DNA of 64,000 nucleotides from Desulfobotulus pelophilus (GTDB taxonomy: Bacteria; Desulfobacterota; Desulfobacteria; Desulfobacterales; ASO4-4), in assembly GCF_026155325.1 (NCBI RefSeq), contig NZ_JAPFPW010000007.1:62001-126000 (forward strand), written 5' to 3'. The notes below the pieces were generated by a model. It searched no databases. It was not told where the DNA came from and was given only the letters and a program-made list of their open reading frames with translations. The translations under genes were made by a program, and so were the position numbers. Positions 9,084 to 18,005 of the stretch are shown one piece after another (within the stretch, counting starts at the first letter, position 1; each line of letters starts with the position of its first letter).

Positions 9084-10406
9084 TCAAGATCCTTTTTTCA
9101 GCATTGTCATCTGACGTAGAAACATACAAGCGATGAGCGAGGCAAATACCACATTGGAAAGGGGTAAGGCCAACCATACCCCGGTGAGACCGGCAAGCCC
9201 CGGCAGAAAAAAAAGAAAGGGCAGCTGAATGAACATATTACCAAGGGTTATCACGGTGGCCTTTTTCGCCATCCCCATGGACTGGAAAAAACTGGCGGTC
9301 AGTACGATAAAACCATCCAGAAAAAGAGCAAAAAGATGCAGACGCATCCCCATAGAAGCGGCGGCAAAAAGCTCCGGATCATCGGAAAGAAACAACCACA
9401 GGGCCCAGTCCGGACGTAGTATCACCAAAAAGGTCATGAGCATACCTACCCCGAGAGCCACTCCCATGGCTAGCATCACCACTTTCCGGACAGATTCCGG
9501 TTTTCCAGCACCATGGTAATAGCTTACCAGAGGCTGCATGCCGCCGGCAACCCCTTCGGCAAACATGTAGTACAGAGTCAGCACATAACCCACAAGGGTA
9601 AAGGCCGCCACCTGCAGAATACCGCCATAGGCCATAAACAGCATATTATGCAGCAGCACCACAAAACTGATGTAAAGATACATCAGCATACTGGAAAAAC
9701 CCGTTCCCAAAGATGCTGCCAGCAGACCCGGCCTGAGCCTCACAAAGCCCTTCTTCAGAGGCACACGGTTCCAGGGACTGAACAGAAAGATCATCCCCAT
9801 GACAATACTGAAACTCTCCCCCAGTACGGTAGCGAGGGCAGCGCCTTTCAGGCCCCAGCCAAGGTGCATGATAAAAATATAGTCCAGCAGAATATTGGCC
9901 ACCGCACTCGTCGCCATGGAAAGGGTGGCCAGCCCGGGGGCACCGAGGTTCCGGACCCAAAAGGGAATGGCAATACTGGCCAGAACAACAGGAGAAGCCA
10001 AACCCATAACCCGAAGATAATCCTGCCCCAGCAATGCCACATCACCCGCTGCCCCCTGAAAGGCCAGAAACAGGGATGCGGAATAAACCAGCAGTCCTCC
10101 GACAAACAGCCCCAGCAGCACCAGAGCCCAGAAACCCTGTCCCAGAAATGCAGCGGCCTTCCTGTCATCACCTCCGCCCTGAGCAATACCGCACTGCACA
10201 CCCGTACCAATACCGATCATCATACCCACGGCCAACAGCACGCCGATCCATGGCCAGGCCATGTTGATGGCTGCCAGTCCCTGAGCCCCCATGGCATGAC
10301 CGATAAAAATACCATCCACAATCTGATACATGGCACTGACCATGAGAGCCATGACCGATGGAATGGTATACCGCCAGAAACTCCTTGAAACACTGCTCAA
10401 CTTCAT
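9084..10406 (-). CDS. MATE-family multidrug/metabolite efflux pump
   Basis: About 440 residues with twelve predicted membrane helices in two homologous halves. It opens with FWRYTIPSVMALMVSAMYQIVDGIFIGHAMG, split here as the MATE motif IPSVMALMVSAMYQIVDG, and the second half has GFSSMLMYLYISFVVLLHN. This resembles MepA/DinF-like Na+ or H+ antiporters. The gene starts 7 bp after the stop of a MarR gene, with its ribosome site (AAAGG) inside the last MarR codons, so the two are translationally linked. Export of a toxic compound sensed by MarR is the expected role; the substrate is unknown. Confidence 0.9.
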   Translation of the reverse strand: MKLSSVSRSFWRYTIPSVMALMVSAMYQIVDGIFIGHAMGAQGLAAINMAWPWIGVLLAVGMMIGIGTGVQCGIAQGGGDDRKAAAFLGQGFWALVLLGLFVGGLLVYSASLFLAFQGAAGDVALLGQDYLRVMGLASPVVLASIAIPFWVRNLGAPGLATLSMATSAVANILLDYIFIMHLGWGLKGAALATVLGESFSIVMGMIFLFSPWNRVPLKKGFVRLRPGLLAASLGTGFSSMLMYLYISFVVLLHNMLFMAYGGILQVAAFTLVGYVLTLYYMFAEGVAGGMQPLVSYYHGAGKPESVRKVVMLAMGVALGVGMLMTFLVILRPDWALWLFLSDDPELFAAASMGMRLHLFALFLDGFIVLTASFFQSMGMAKKATVITLGNMFIQLPFLFFLPGLAGLTGVWLALPLSNVVFASLIACMFLRQMTMLKKGS

Positions 10407-10413
10407 CAATCAT

Positions 10414-10842
10414 CTACCTTTCACACACAAGACCGGCACAGACCCTGACAAGCAATCTGCTCAGCTCCCGGTACTCATCCTGGCCCAGAGAATCCTCTAT
10501 TCTCTTTGCCATGCACCTGAAAACACGGTCATCTTCCTGTTCCAACCCCCTGGACTTTACCGTAACCCGCAGCAGGGAAGCCCTGCGGTCTTCCGGGCAG
10601 GGCCATCTTTCCAGATAACCCCGGGATTCCAGCTTGGCTGCCATGGCGCTGGCAGAGGCCTTACTCACCCGCATCACCTCTGCCAGCTCCGTCAGCCGCA
10701 TGCCTTCGGAAGAACCCAGAAGGGCATAAAGATAGTAAAGTTCGCTACTTGTCAGCTCACCGCTTCCGCTCCGGTTGGCAGCTTCCCTCCAGAGTTCCCA
10801 CATGTGGGCCTGTAACACCTTAAGACATTCTGCAAGATCCAT
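10414..10842 (-). CDS. MarR-family repressor of the MATE operon
   Basis: 142-residue winged-helix protein (SSELYYLYALLGSSEGMRLT, LAEVMRVSKASASAMAAKLE as the helix-turn-helix, then PEDRRASLLRVT in the wing). It is the first gene of the MarR-MATE operon. A 5-5-5 palindrome covers the -10 element of the promoter 50 bp upstream of its start, so it probably represses itself and the pump. Confidence 0.9.
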   Translation of the reverse strand: MDLAECLKVLQAHMWELWREAANRSGSGELTSSELYYLYALLGSSEGMRLTELAEVMRVSKASASAMAAKLESRGYLERWPCPEDRRASLLRVTVKSRGLEQEDDRVFRCMAKRIEDSLGQDEYRELSRLLVRVCAGLVCER

Positions 10843-10891
10843 TGATCCCCCTCCCGTTTCCAGTCTATCGGGGTGGCCACCCGAAAAAACA

Positions 10892-10927
10892 GTTAGGAAG
10901 ACTAACTAACCAAAAAATCTTTGTCAA
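10892..10927 (-). promoter_or_regulatory. Promoter and MarR operator of the MATE operon
   Basis: On the minus strand TTGACA (10927-10922) and TAGTCT (10904-10899) are 17 bp apart, a good sigma-70 promoter. The palindrome GTTAG-GAAGA-CTAAC (10892-10906) covers the -10 element, the expected place for a MarR repressor. Confidence 0.7.
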
Positions 10928-10939
10928 TCCGTTGCATAT

Positions 10940-10965
10940 AAAAAGGGGGTCCTTTCGGAACCCCC
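10940..10965 (-). terminator. Rho-independent terminator downstream of hisD
   Basis: On the minus strand a GGGGGTTCC / GGACCCCC stem with a GAAA loop and one bulged base is followed by TTTTT. It lies about 120 bp beyond the hisD stop codon. Confidence 0.8.
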
Positions 10966-11087
10966 TGCCATATCAAAATTTTATCTGATCAGCACCTGGA
11001 CTCAAACCATTCTTTTCCATCTCCGTCTCTGGCCTTACAACATTTGCAGCCTGGCAGGCCCTGCCATTCGCAGGCCGGAGGCCTGAA

Positions 11088-12386
11088 TCAGGACAGGCGG
11101 ACACGAACGGAATGGGCATGGGCCTCAAGCCCTTCTATACCCGCAAGGTGCATTACATCCTCTGCTTCTTTGATAAAAGCCTCTTTCGTGTAGGAAATGA
11201 GACTGGATTTTTTCACAAAATGATCCACACCCAGAGCCGATGCAAACCGTGCCGTTCCTGCCGTAGGAAGCACGTGATTGGGCCCTGCCATATAATCTCC
11301 CATGGGTTCGGGGGTGTGGGTGCCACAGAAAATGGCTCCGGCATTGCGCACCTTTCCTATCCAGGAAAGGGGCTCCTCCATCAGCAGCTCCAGATGCTCC
11401 GGTGCCAAACGATTGGAAACCTCAAAGGCCTGTTCCATGGTATCCACCACAAGAACCGCCCCGAAATCCCGGAGGGATACCCGGGCAATCTCTTTTCTGG
11501 GGAGGTGTTCCAGCTGTTTTGCAAGTTCGGCCATCACTTCTTCAGCAAAGGCAGCGTTCTTTGTCACCAGAATGGCCGAAGCCATGGTGTCATGCTCCGC
11601 CTGAGAAAGAAGATCGGCAGCGGCATAGGCAGCAGGTGCCGTTCCATCACTGATCACAAGAATTTCCGAAGGTCCGGCAATCATGTCAATCCCCACCATG
11701 CCGGAAACCAGCTTCTTGGCAAGGGTCACCCAGATATTCCCCGGCCCCACAATCACATCCACCCTTGGAACCTGTCCAGTTCCCCAGGCCATGGCAGCAA
11801 TGCCCCAGGCGCTTCCTGCCCGGATCACCGTATCAATACCCACTTTACGGGCAGCCACCAGAAGATGGGGATTGACGGATCCATCGGCCATGGGCGGAGT
11901 GGTCATGACCACTTTTTTTACACCGGCAATCCGCGCGGGAATGCCTCCCATCAGTACGGAAGAAACCAGAGGCGTCATGCCACCAGTGGCTCCGGGTACA
12001 TATACGCCTGCCACATCCACAGGCTTCACAAGCTGACCGAGCATCACACCGTCTCTGGGGGTATCAATCCATGAATTCTGTACCTGTCTCTGGTGAAAGG
12101 AACGAATCTGCTCCACAGCCCTGTTCAGAGCTTTCATAAAAGCAGGGCTGACCATCTTTTCTGCGGCGTCGATTTCCGCCTCTGCTACGCAGAGATCATG
12201 GGCTGCCAGATCCGGGGCATCAAAACGGCGTGTATACTCCAGTACCGCCTCATCCCCTCTGGTACGAACATCCTCAAGAATCCGGCCCACCTGGGCTGTC
12301 ATCTCTTCCGTTTCTCCAAGGCCTCTGGTCACAATAGCCTGAAGTTTTGCTTCGGCTTCGGCCGAAGGGTATTGCAGCATTTCCAT
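11088..12386 (-). CDS. hisD: Histidinol dehydrogenase
   Basis: Zinc- and NAD-dependent enzyme oxidising L-histidinol to L-histidine, the last two steps of histidine synthesis. About 432 residues with family hallmarks: GYVPGATGG-type loop ([20 protein letters not shown]), [40 protein letters not shown] and [20 protein letters not shown]. The ATG at 12386 is preferred over 12401 because GGAGAG lies at good distance before it. No other his gene adjoins, so it stands alone here with its own terminator. Confidence 0.95.
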   Translation of the reverse strand: MEMLQYPSAEAEAKLQAIVTRGLGETEEMTAQVGRILEDVRTRGDEAVLEYTRRFDAPDLAAHDLCVAEAEIDAAEKMVSPAFMKALNRAVEQIRSFHQRQVQNSWIDTPRDGVMLGQLVKPVDVAGVYVPGATGGMTPLVSSVLMGGIPARIAGVKKVVMTTPPMADGSVNPHLLVAARKVGIDTVIRAGSAWGIAAMAWGTGQVPRVDVIVGPGNIWVTLAKKLVSGMVGIDMIAGPSEILVISDGTAPAAYAAADLLSQAEHDTMASAILVTKNAAFAEEVMAELAKQLEHLPRKEIARVSLRDFGAVLVVDTMEQAFEVSNRLAPEHLELLMEEPLSWIGKVRNAGAIFCGTHTPEPMGDYMAGPNHVLPTAGTARFASALGVDHFVKKSSLISYTKEAFIKEAEDVMHLAGIEGLEAHAHSVRVRLS

Positions 12387-12558
12387 ATATAGTCTCTCCA
12401 TTTCAGGAAAAGGTAAGGCTCAGCCACCTCCGCTGGAGGTCTGGGACACTGGAAAAAAACCATGCACACTCTTTTATCATAAAAAGCCGGTACAACAAGG
12501 CTTTCATAGCACAGGAATAATTTTAAGGTAAGACGTATGCAAAAGAGATATATGGATA

Positions 12559-12587
12559 TTGACAAGTTTTTTCCATACGGGGATAAA
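12559..12587 (+). promoter_or_regulatory. Sigma-70 promoter upstream of serC
   Basis: TTGACA (12559-12564) and GATAAA (12582-12587) are separated by 17 bp, 66 bp before the serC start. The rest of the 266-bp gap to hisD holds only a weak inverted repeat (AAAGCC/GGCTTT near 12480-12505). Confidence 0.6.
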
Positions 12588-12652
12588 CGGCAGGGTACTC
12601 AGACAGAGACTCTTACGCAATCAGACATCCATCCCGAAAGGGGGTTCTTTTC

Positions 12653-13741
12653 ATGACCGAGCGTATCCATAACTTCAATCCCGGCCCCGCCGCCCTTCCC
12701 CTTTCCGTGCTGGAAAAAGTGCAGGCAGAAATGCTGAATTTCAGGGATTCCGGAATGTCCATTCTGGAAATCAGCCACCGCTCCGACCTCTTCGGAGAAG
12801 TGCTGGCCAGTGCCCGAAACCGTGCCAGAAGACTTTTCAACCTTCCGGACAACTACCGGGTACTGTTCATTCAGGGAGGAGCCAGCCTGCAGTTTGCCAT
12901 GGCTCCCATGAATTTTCTGGGTACCGGAGACAGGGCCGATTACATCAATACCGGTACATGGGCCACCAAGGCCTTTGAGCAGGCAACGCTTTTAGGTAAA
13001 AACGTACGCTATGCCGCCTCTTCCGAAGACCAGTCGTTTTCCTGTATCCCCACAAAGGCGGACATTGACACCGGTGCCCGCTATGTGCACATCACCTCCA
13101 ACAACACCATACGGGGAACGCAGTGGCGGACCTACCCGGACACAGGCGGCATTCCTCTGGTCTGTGACATGTGCTCCGATATGCTCAGCAGGCCCGTTCC
13201 CGTAGAAAAATTTGGCCTCATCTATGCCGGAGCCCAAAAAAATCTGGGGCCTGCAGGGCTGACACTGGTCATCATTCGTGAGGACATGCTGCTCTGGAAC
13301 CCCGATGCTGTCATGCCCACTCTGATGCGCTACAAAACCTATTCGGATCACTATTCCATGTACAATACCCCACCCTGCTTCGGTATCTATGTGGCAGAAA
13401 AAGTCATGGCATGGCTGGAAGAAGACATAGGAGGACTGGAAGCCATGGCTTCCCTGAATGCAGCCAAGGCAGAGCGGCTTTACGGGGCTCTGGATGCCAC
13501 AGACTTCTATCAGGGAACAGCGGCAGAGGCAGACCGGTCTCTCATGAATGTAACCTTCCGGCTCCGCCATAGGGATCTCGAAGCCATCTTTATCAAAGAA
13601 GCACTGGCCGCAGGCTTAGGAGGCCTCAAGGGACATAAGAGCGTGGGGGGATGCCGGGCTTCCCTCTACAATGCCACGGGCATGGATGCCGTGGAAAGCC
13701 TTGTGGCTTTTATGAAAAACTTTGAAAAAAGAATGGGATAA
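12653..13741 (+). CDS. serC: Phosphoserine aminotransferase
   Basis: PLP enzyme converting 3-phosphohydroxypyruvate and glutamate to phosphoserine and 2-oxoglutarate. 362 residues, normal length. It shows NFNPGPAALPLSVLEKVQ at the N-terminus, FIQGGASLQFAMAPMNFL, DMCSDMLSRPVPVEKF, and the PLP lysine in YAGAQKNLGPAGLTLV. The end has GGLKGHKSVGGCRASLYNA. A GGGGG site precedes the ATG and a promoter is visible upstream. It is a single-gene unit. Confidence 0.96.
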   Translation: MTERIHNFNPGPAALPLSVLEKVQAEMLNFRDSGMSILEISHRSDLFGEVLASARNRARRLFNLPDNYRVLFIQGGASLQFAMAPMNFLGTGDRADYINTGTWATKAFEQATLLGKNVRYAASSEDQSFSCIPTKADIDTGARYVHITSNNTIRGTQWRTYPDTGGIPLVCDMCSDMLSRPVPVEKFGLIYAGAQKNLGPAGLTLVIIREDMLLWNPDAVMPTLMRYKTYSDHYSMYNTPPCFGIYVAEKVMAWLEEDIGGLEAMASLNAAKAERLYGALDATDFYQGTAAEADRSLMNVTFRLRHRDLEAIFIKEALAAGLGGLKGHKSVGGCRASLYNATGMDAVESLVAFMKNFEKRMG

Positions 13742-13847
13742 GCACCTGCCAGACATCAGGCCGGAACAGTTTCCGGGGCTTATTACCATACGTTTTTTTG
13801 CGCCGCACAGCTCAGGCAGGCCTGAAATTTCATGCTTCCCCCACGGC

Positions 13848-13872
13848 AAAAAAGGGCAGGCCCTGCCTGCCC
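13848..13872 (-). terminator. Terminator downstream of the flagellin gene
   Basis: On the minus strand GGGCAGG and CCTGCCC form a stem with a 4-6 base loop, followed by TTTTTT. It lies about 85 bp beyond the flagellin stop. Confidence 0.75.
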
Positions 13873-13957
13873 CTCTGCCCTTCCTCCTACGCCATATCTC
13901 CCCTGCCGGACAAACAGATATACTGCGGTAAGCATACCAACAGCTCCGTATGTCAGA

Positions 13958-14806
13958 CTACCCCACACCCGGCATGAGAAGGGAAAGCACGTTCTCCCGA
14001 TTCGCCCCTCCCTGAACCTGAGCAAAAAGACTGGCATGCATGAGATTTTTCATGCGATTCATGTTCATGGACTCGGCAGCAAAGTCCACATCCCGCATGG
14101 AAGAAGCAGACGCCATGCTTTGCACCCTTGCTGCTGCTGTACTGCGTACGCTGCTCTCCAGCTGGCGGTAGGTGGAACCCAGACTGGCACGGCTGTCATT
14201 CACCTGCCCCATGGCAGCTTCCACAACGGCAATGGCCTTTTCCGTGCCTTCCGCTGACCGCACATCAATATCAGCAAGAAAACCCAGATCCGGATGTCCC
14301 AGGTTTTCTGAGTTTACCGCTCCAATGGAAAAACGAACCGTTTCTCCCGGGCGGATACCCACCTGAAAAGCCTGATCCGTAAAAGCACCGGAAAGCAGCG
14401 GCTGGTTGGTAAACCGGGTGTTGGCGGCTATATCATCCACTGCACGGACGGCAGCACGGATATCGGACTGGATGGCAACCCGACTCTCCGGAGACTGACC
14501 GGCACTGCCCGCCTGCAGCACCTTTTCACGGATACCGTGCAGGGTAGCACCTATGCCAGCAAGCCCACCCTCTGCTACCTGGGCCAGGCTCACGGCATCA
14601 CTGGCATTGCGCATGGCCTGCCCGAAACCTCTGGCCTGAGAAAACAGATGATTACTCAGGGTCAGCCCGGCAGGATCATCGGCGGCTTTCTCAATCTGAA
14701 GCCCGGACCCCATGCGGGAAAGGGAGGAAGCCAAACCCTGCTGCAACCTTGCCAGCTGGCTGGCTCCAGACATGGCTGTTCCATGGGAGCTGATACGGAG
14801 AGTCAT
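13958..14806 (-). CDS. Short flagellin (FliC-family), orphan
   Basis: 282 residues. The N-terminal D0/D1 region shows LARLQQGLASSLSRMGSGLQ and KAADDPAGLTLSNHL, and the C-terminal region shows RMKNLMHASLFAQVQGGANRE. These two conserved parts almost meet, so the variable D2/D3 domains are nearly absent, as in compact flagellins. The protein ends in LLMPGVG rather than the usual short leucine-rich tail. No other flagellar gene is nearby. The promoter looks like sigma-70, not sigma-28, and the leader can mask the ribosome site, so expression may be set at translation. It may be a minor filament subunit or hook-proximal flagellin; that is inference. Confidence 0.9.
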   Translation of the reverse strand: MTLRISSHGTAMSGASQLARLQQGLASSLSRMGSGLQIEKAADDPAGLTLSNHLFSQARGFGQAMRNASDAVSLAQVAEGGLAGIGATLHGIREKVLQAGSAGQSPESRVAIQSDIRAAVRAVDDIAANTRFTNQPLLSGAFTDQAFQVGIRPGETVRFSIGAVNSENLGHPDLGFLADIDVRSAEGTEKAIAVVEAAMGQVNDSRASLGSTYRQLESSVRSTAAARVQSMASASSMRDVDFAAESMNMNRMKNLMHASLFAQVQGGANRENVLSLLMPGVG

Positions 14807-14810
14807 GGTG

Positions 14811-14866
14811 ACCTCCTTTTCTGAAAGGTGGGTGTCCGTGGAGAAAAAAGGAGGTGAGCACGGACA
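14811..14866 (-). promoter_or_regulatory. Flagellin leader with sequestering anti-Shine-Dalgarno and hairpin
   Basis: On the transcript an 8-bp stem (minus-strand TGTCCGTG at 14866-14859 with CACGGACA at 14840-14833) has a loop that contains ACCTCCTTTT (14855-14846). This is a perfect 10-base complement of the flagellin ribosome site AAAAGGAGGT (14820-14811). Both pairings together would make an H-type pseudoknot that hides the ribosome site. Confidence 0.6.
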
Positions 14867-14871
14867 TATAA

Positions 14872-14899
14872 AATATAAACCATAGATTTTTTATGTCAA
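14872..14899 (-). promoter_or_regulatory. Sigma-70-type promoter of the flagellin gene
   Basis: TTGACA (14899-14894) and TATATT (14877-14872) are 16 bp apart on the minus strand. Transcription would begin at about 14865, exactly at the start of the leader hairpin. Confidence 0.6.
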
Positions 14900-14991
14900 T
14901 TTTTTCATATCGCCCCAATCTGTTTGACTTGATACCGGGTCTCCGGCTAGGATTAAAAATGCCGTTGATTCACCCCAAAAGGAGATTCCTC

Positions 14992-15672
14992 ATGCCTTCT
15001 GTCACATGGTACGGTCATTCCTGTTTTGCTGTTGAATGGGAAACAACAACCCTCCTCATCGATCCTTTTTTTGAAGGAAATCCCACAGCCCCCGTGGGTC
15101 AGGAAACCATAGGGAAGGTGGACTGTATTCTGGTCACCCACGACCATGATGACCACCTTGGAGATACCCTTGCCATTGCCGCACGAACCGGTGCGTCGGT
15201 CATCGCCATCCATGACCTTATCTGTCATCTTCAGGGAAATGGTCTTGATGCCCACAAGGCCATGAGCATGAACATAGGCGGCTCCGTAGAAGCAAAAGGA
15301 ACACAGATCTTCATGGTACCTGCCATTCATTCCGCAGGCAGAGGTACTGCTGCGGGCTTTGTGATCCATCTGAAAAATGCCTTTTCCTTCTATCATGCCG
15401 GGGACACGGCCCTTTTCAGCGATATGGCCCTTATCGGCAGGCGCCACAACCCTGCTCTGGCCATGGTCCCCATAGACGGACGCTTCAACATGGATCCTGA
15501 AGATGCGGCAGAAGCCTGCCGCCTTCTGCAATGCCGCCAGGTGATCCCCATGCACTGGGGCACCTTTCCCATTCTTGAACCGGATACGGATCGTTTTGAG
15601 GCAGCACTCAGGAAAAAGGCTCCCGACATCCAGTGCCTTTCCATGGTTCCGGGCCAAACGCTAAAGCTGTAG
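14992..15672 (+). CDS. UPF0173-type metal-dependent hydrolase (metallo-beta-lactamase fold)
   Basis: 226 residues beginning at the ATG after AAAGGAG (14992). The metal site is VTHDHDDHLGDT, with further ligands in VPAIHSAGRG (His), FYHAGDTALFSDM (Asp) and VIPMHWGTFPIL (His). The opening VTWYGHSCFAVEW is the UPF0173 signature. Members resemble UlaG lactonases, but the natural substrate is unknown. The gene is monocistronic and followed by an independent histidine kinase gene. Confidence 0.85.
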   Translation: MPSVTWYGHSCFAVEWETTTLLIDPFFEGNPTAPVGQETIGKVDCILVTHDHDDHLGDTLAIAARTGASVIAIHDLICHLQGNGLDAHKAMSMNIGGSVEAKGTQIFMVPAIHSAGRGTAAGFVIHLKNAFSFYHAGDTALFSDMALIGRRHNPALAMVPIDGRFNMDPEDAAEACRLLQCRQVIPMHWGTFPILEPDTDRFEAALRKKAPDIQCLSMVPGQTLKL

Positions 15673-15824
15673 GTGTTTGGCTGCGTTTCCGGTTCCGCAT
15701 CCCGTTTAAAACCGTTCATAAATCCGTCGATCATTCCTTTCGCACCCATACCCGATGCCCCGGTCCTGAAAACAACAGACACAGGCCCGCACCCAGCTCA
15801 TCCTCCCAAAAAAAAGGGTGTCCC

Positions 15825-17939
15825 ATGCTATCCAGGCTCCCCATTCTTCCCATACTCTGGATATTCTGCTCCCTGGCGTCCCCATGGCTTCTGCCCTTTC
15901 CCGCCCTTTCTCTGGAACTGCCGAACAACACCCTGCTTCCGGGCTCCTTTTTCAATCAGAACCATATAGCCCAGGAACTGGTCCAGAAACACGGCAGTAT
16001 CATGCTGCTGGTTGATCCGGCCACAGGCAAGATAGAAGATGCCAATGCAGCAGCCTGGCATTTCTACGGTTATCCGGAGCTCCTGCAACAAAACATCAAA
16101 ACCATCAATCAGCTTGACCCGGAAGAAATCGAAAAGGAAATGCACAGAGCCGGAGAGCTCCGTCATAATTTTTTTCTTTTCCGGCATCGTCTTGCAGATG
16201 GCCGTATCCGTGATGTGGAAGTTACCTCCTATCCTGTGACAGTGGGCCAGCGTACCCTTCTCTTTTCCATTGTTGTGGATGTAACAGACCGCATACAGGC
16301 AGAAACAGAAAACCGACAGCGGGAAAAACAGATACGCATACTGATTCTCACAGGGCTTCTTCTGCAATCCTTTCTGTTTTTTCTTCTCTTTCAAAGTCGC
16401 CAGAAACGAAAAAACATGGAGGAACGTCTACGGGCCATCATTGATCACAGCCCCCTCCTCATATCCGAAATAAGTGCAGCAGGCCGTTATCTTCTCTGCA
16501 ACAACGAAACAGCCCGCACCTTCGGCTTACAAAAAGAAGAAATCATTGGCAAATATTTTACGGAATTACTCCCGGAAAAAACAGCCGCCCTCTTCATGCA
16601 TCGCCTGGCGCAAATCCAGCGCACCCGAAAAGCCATTTTCGTAGAAGACCGGATATCTACGGCCCATGGAGACCGCGATTATGAAACCGTACTTTTTCCC
16701 CTTTTTGACTCGGCGGGAAACATCCGTTCCATTGCAGGAATTTCCCATAATGTCACGGAAATCAAACACTATAACCGGGAAAAAAAGGCCCTGCAGACCC
16801 AGCTCATAGATGCTCACCGCATGGAAGCCATTGGCATGCTGGCAAGTGGAATTGCCCACGATTTTAACAATATTCTATTCCCCATCATGGGCTATGCGGA
16901 AATGCTGCTCATGCATATACCACCGGAAGATCCAGGCCATGCCAAACTCAGTGCCATTCATACGGCCGCCCTGCGGGGCAGAGACCTCACCCATCAGATT
17001 CTCACCTTTGCCAGAAAAGAGCATCAGGAACCCCGGGCATTGAAACTGCAACCCATCATCAAAGAGGTACTGAAATTCATAAGAGCTACCATTCCCAGCT
17101 CTATCCGCATCCGGACCTATATCCAGAATGACTGCCGCCCCGTAAAAGCAGAGCCTGCCCATATCCACCAGATCCTGATGAATCTTATTACCAATGCCTA
17201 CCATGCCATGGAAACGGCAGGCGGTGACATGCAGATTCACCTGAAGGAAATTTATGTGGACAGACCCACGCATGTGAACCCGACCATGGCCGCAGGGAAT
17301 TATATAAGATTAAGCGTAAAGGATACCGGTACCGGAATTTCCCCCCAGAACCTTGATAAAATTTTTCAGTCCTTTTTCACAACCAAAGAAAGGGGGAAGG
17401 GAACCGGCATGGGGCTTTCCGTTGTCAAGGATATAGTGGAAAAATGCGGAGGGTATATACAGGTGGAAAGCCATGAAGGGCAAGGCTCTTCCTTTCACAT
17501 CTATCTGCCCGTAACCACCGCGTCCAATTCTGAAGAAACCATTGCGCCCACAAAAAAACGGCAAGGCGGCAATGAGCATATTCTTCTGGTGGATGATGAA
17601 AAAGCCATTATCAAACTTCAGGAAACCATACTGCGTTCTTTGGGGTACACAGTCACTTCCTGCACGGAAAGCAGTCAGGCACTGGCCTGTTTTGCAGCCA
17701 GCCCCCATGATTTTGACCTTGTCCTGACAGATATGCACATGCCGGAGATGTCGGGAGATCGCCTTGCACAAGCCATTCTGGCCATCCGTCCCCGGACCCC
17801 CATCCTTATCTCCACCGGCTTCAGTGAAAACCTTACGGAAGAAAAATTGTCGGCACTGGGTATCCGTGGGCTCCTCACCAAGCCCGTAACAGCAGGTGAT
17901 CTAGCGGCAAAAATCCGTCAGGTTCTTGATGCAGCCTGA
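15825..17939 (+). CDS. Membrane PAS hybrid histidine kinase with C-terminal receiver
   Basis: About 704 residues from the ATG at 15825 (AAAAGGG upstream). Order: signal or membrane helix (residues 1-30), PAS domain (about 45-150), membrane helix (about 170-190, ILTGLLLQSFLFFLLF), second PAS (about 200-310), HisKA with the phosphohistidine in LASGIAHDFNNILFPIMGYA, HATPase (LMNLITNAYHAMET; DTGTGISPQNLDKIF; GTGMGLSVVKDIV), and a receiver domain (LVDDEKA, phospho-Asp in LVLTDMHMPEMSG). The first PAS may face the periplasm. No response regulator gene adjoins; the nearest Hpt is at 3.1 kb. The signal is unknown. Confidence 0.88.
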   Translation: MLSRLPILPILWIFCSLASPWLLPFPALSLELPNNTLLPGSFFNQNHIAQELVQKHGSIMLLVDPATGKIEDANAAAWHFYGYPELLQQNIKTINQLDPEEIEKEMHRAGELRHNFFLFRHRLADGRIRDVEVTSYPVTVGQRTLLFSIVVDVTDRIQAETENRQREKQIRILILTGLLLQSFLFFLLFQSRQKRKNMEERLRAIIDHSPLLISEISAAGRYLLCNNETARTFGLQKEEIIGKYFTELLPEKTAALFMHRLAQIQRTRKAIFVEDRISTAHGDRDYETVLFPLFDSAGNIRSIAGISHNVTEIKHYNREKKALQTQLIDAHRMEAIGMLASGIAHDFNNILFPIMGYAEMLLMHIPPEDPGHAKLSAIHTAALRGRDLTHQILTFARKEHQEPRALKLQPIIKEVLKFIRATIPSSIRIRTYIQNDCRPVKAEPAHIHQILMNLITNAYHAMETAGGDMQIHLKEIYVDRPTHVNPTMAAGNYIRLSVKDTGTGISPQNLDKIFQSFFTTKERGKGTGMGLSVVKDIVEKCGGYIQVESHEGQGSSFHIYLPVTTASNSEETIAPTKKRQGGNEHILLVDDEKAIIKLQETILRSLGYTVTSCTESSQALACFAASPHDFDLVLTDMHMPEMSGDRLAQAILAIRPRTPILISTGFSENLTEEKLSALGIRGLLTKPVTAGDLAAKIRQVLDAA

Positions 17940-18005
17940 CATGAAACTGCCCGGAGCAGGGCATATACCCGCTCTGCCAAAAACCGAAAACGAGCATTCC
18001 CATAT

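Noticed and set aside
9513-10388. Open frame antisense to the MATE gene (291 codons)
   Set aside because: Composition is His/Gln/Pro-rich with no domain; the MATE protein on the other strand is unmistakable.
10940-10965. Relation of this GGGGG/CCCCC hairpin to the palindromic elements of the TonB2 operon
   Set aside because: Only the G/C core looks alike; loop and flanks differ and it functions well as a plain terminator.
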